Shown: positions 6,445-6,701 of the stretch, in pieces
Layout: every line of letters starts with the position of its first letter
How positions within the stretch are numbered: the first letter of the stretch is position 1
Assembly (NCBI GenBank): GCA_964370405.1
Contig: CAYJJB010000091.1
Coordinates: 1 to 6,701, forward strand
Reading direction: 5' to 3'
Origin: SIG603 sp964370405
GTDB taxonomy: Bacteria > Bacillota > Clostridia > Oscillospirales > Acutalibacteraceae
DNA: 6,701 bases
Notes under the pieces: model-generated
Databases searched by the model: none
The model's input: only the letters and a program-made list of their open reading frames with translations
Told to the model about the DNA's origin: nothing
Position numbers and translations under genes: made by a program

Positions 6445-6471
6445 AACGGCACTTTTAGAAGGAGAATTATA

Positions 6472-6701
6472 ATGAGTCCAAAAGACGCTATGAAAAATAG
6501 AAAACACATATCACAAATGAAAGAAGATATACTAAACTTTTGCGAATTACAACCTAATATTGAGGTTGCAGTGGCAAACGATACACAGTTTCCTTTTATT
6601 GAAAAGGCTAATTATAAATACATAGGCGGAAAGCACATCTTACTTTTAGTAGGCGTGTCTGCACTTTTAAATGTAGTAAAAGACGGTGACAAAATATCTG
6701 G
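6472..6701 (+). CDS. Unidentified small-protein gene, 5' part; possibly flavin-binding split barrel
   Basis: The frame opens at ATG 6472 after AAGGAG (6459-6464) and runs off the right edge with 76 full codons and no stop. The translation begins MSPKDAMKNRKHISQMKED, a basic, polar helix, then has alternating strands: PNIEVAVANDTQFPF, YKYIGGKHILLLVGVSALLNVV and KDGDKISG. A helix followed by this beta pattern loosely resembles pyridoxamine 5'-phosphate oxidase-related FMN-binding split-barrel proteins, but I see no decisive motif and the call is weak. No signal peptide is seen. It has its own promoter with an operator-like repeat array, and lies 107 bases after MarR 2, so it may be a regulatory target of that protein. 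Confidence 0.75.
   Translation, partial: MSPKDAMKNRKHISQMKEDILNFCELQPNIEVAVANDTQFPFIEKANYKYIGGKHILLLVGVSALLNVVKDGDKIS

Noticed and set aside
1..6701. CRISPR array, tRNA/rRNA, insertion sequence or attachment site
   Set aside because: No spaced direct repeats, cloverleaf, transposase or terminal repeats were seen on reading the window.

Overview
The window looks like a draft-assembly piece from a low-GC Gram-positive bacterium, most likely a member of Clostridia (Bacillota). The evidence is the AT-rich coding sequence, strong GGAGG-type ribosome binding sites a few bases from each start, very short intergenic gaps, and the MarR/heterodimeric ABC exporter arrangement typical of that group. All supported genes are on the + strand. 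A run of 10 Ns at 3093-3102 breaks one gene.

Left block (1-1587): the 3' part of a large protein resembling a six-hairpin (alpha/alpha toroid) glycosidase runs off the left edge. Three bases later comes a small SnoaL-like (ester cyclase type) protein, probably in the same transcript. An open stretch with no start (1384-1587) then looks like the tail of a decayed gene. Two hairpins (1610-1656 and 1693-1722) close this block; the second is a textbook intrinsic terminator.

Central block (1788-6364): an extended -10 promoter, with a perfect 8+8 bp palindrome over the predicted transcription start, drives MarR regulator 1 (His-rich N-terminus), two ABC exporter half-transporters, and MarR regulator 2. 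The gaps are 12, 8 and 18 bases, so this is read as one operon. The ABC pair shows the residue pattern of an asymmetric heterodimeric exporter. The first subunit has Asp in place of the catalytic Glu and Gln in place of the switch His. The second has the canonical Glu and His but an altered ISAGQ signature. The likely logic is a substrate-responsive MarR repressor controlling its own operon and an efflux pump. The cargo cannot be read from sequence.

Right block (6365-6701): a second promoter is followed by five alternating TTAG/CTAA tetramers over its start region. It drives a new gene cut by the right edge, whose product is only tentatively a flavin-binding split-barrel protein. MarR regulator 2, ending just upstream, is a natural candidate to bind this array.

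I found no RNA gene, CRISPR array, insertion sequence or prophage. The window is mostly recognisable. The points of interest are regulatory: two MarR proteins bracketing one exporter, and two differently built operators.
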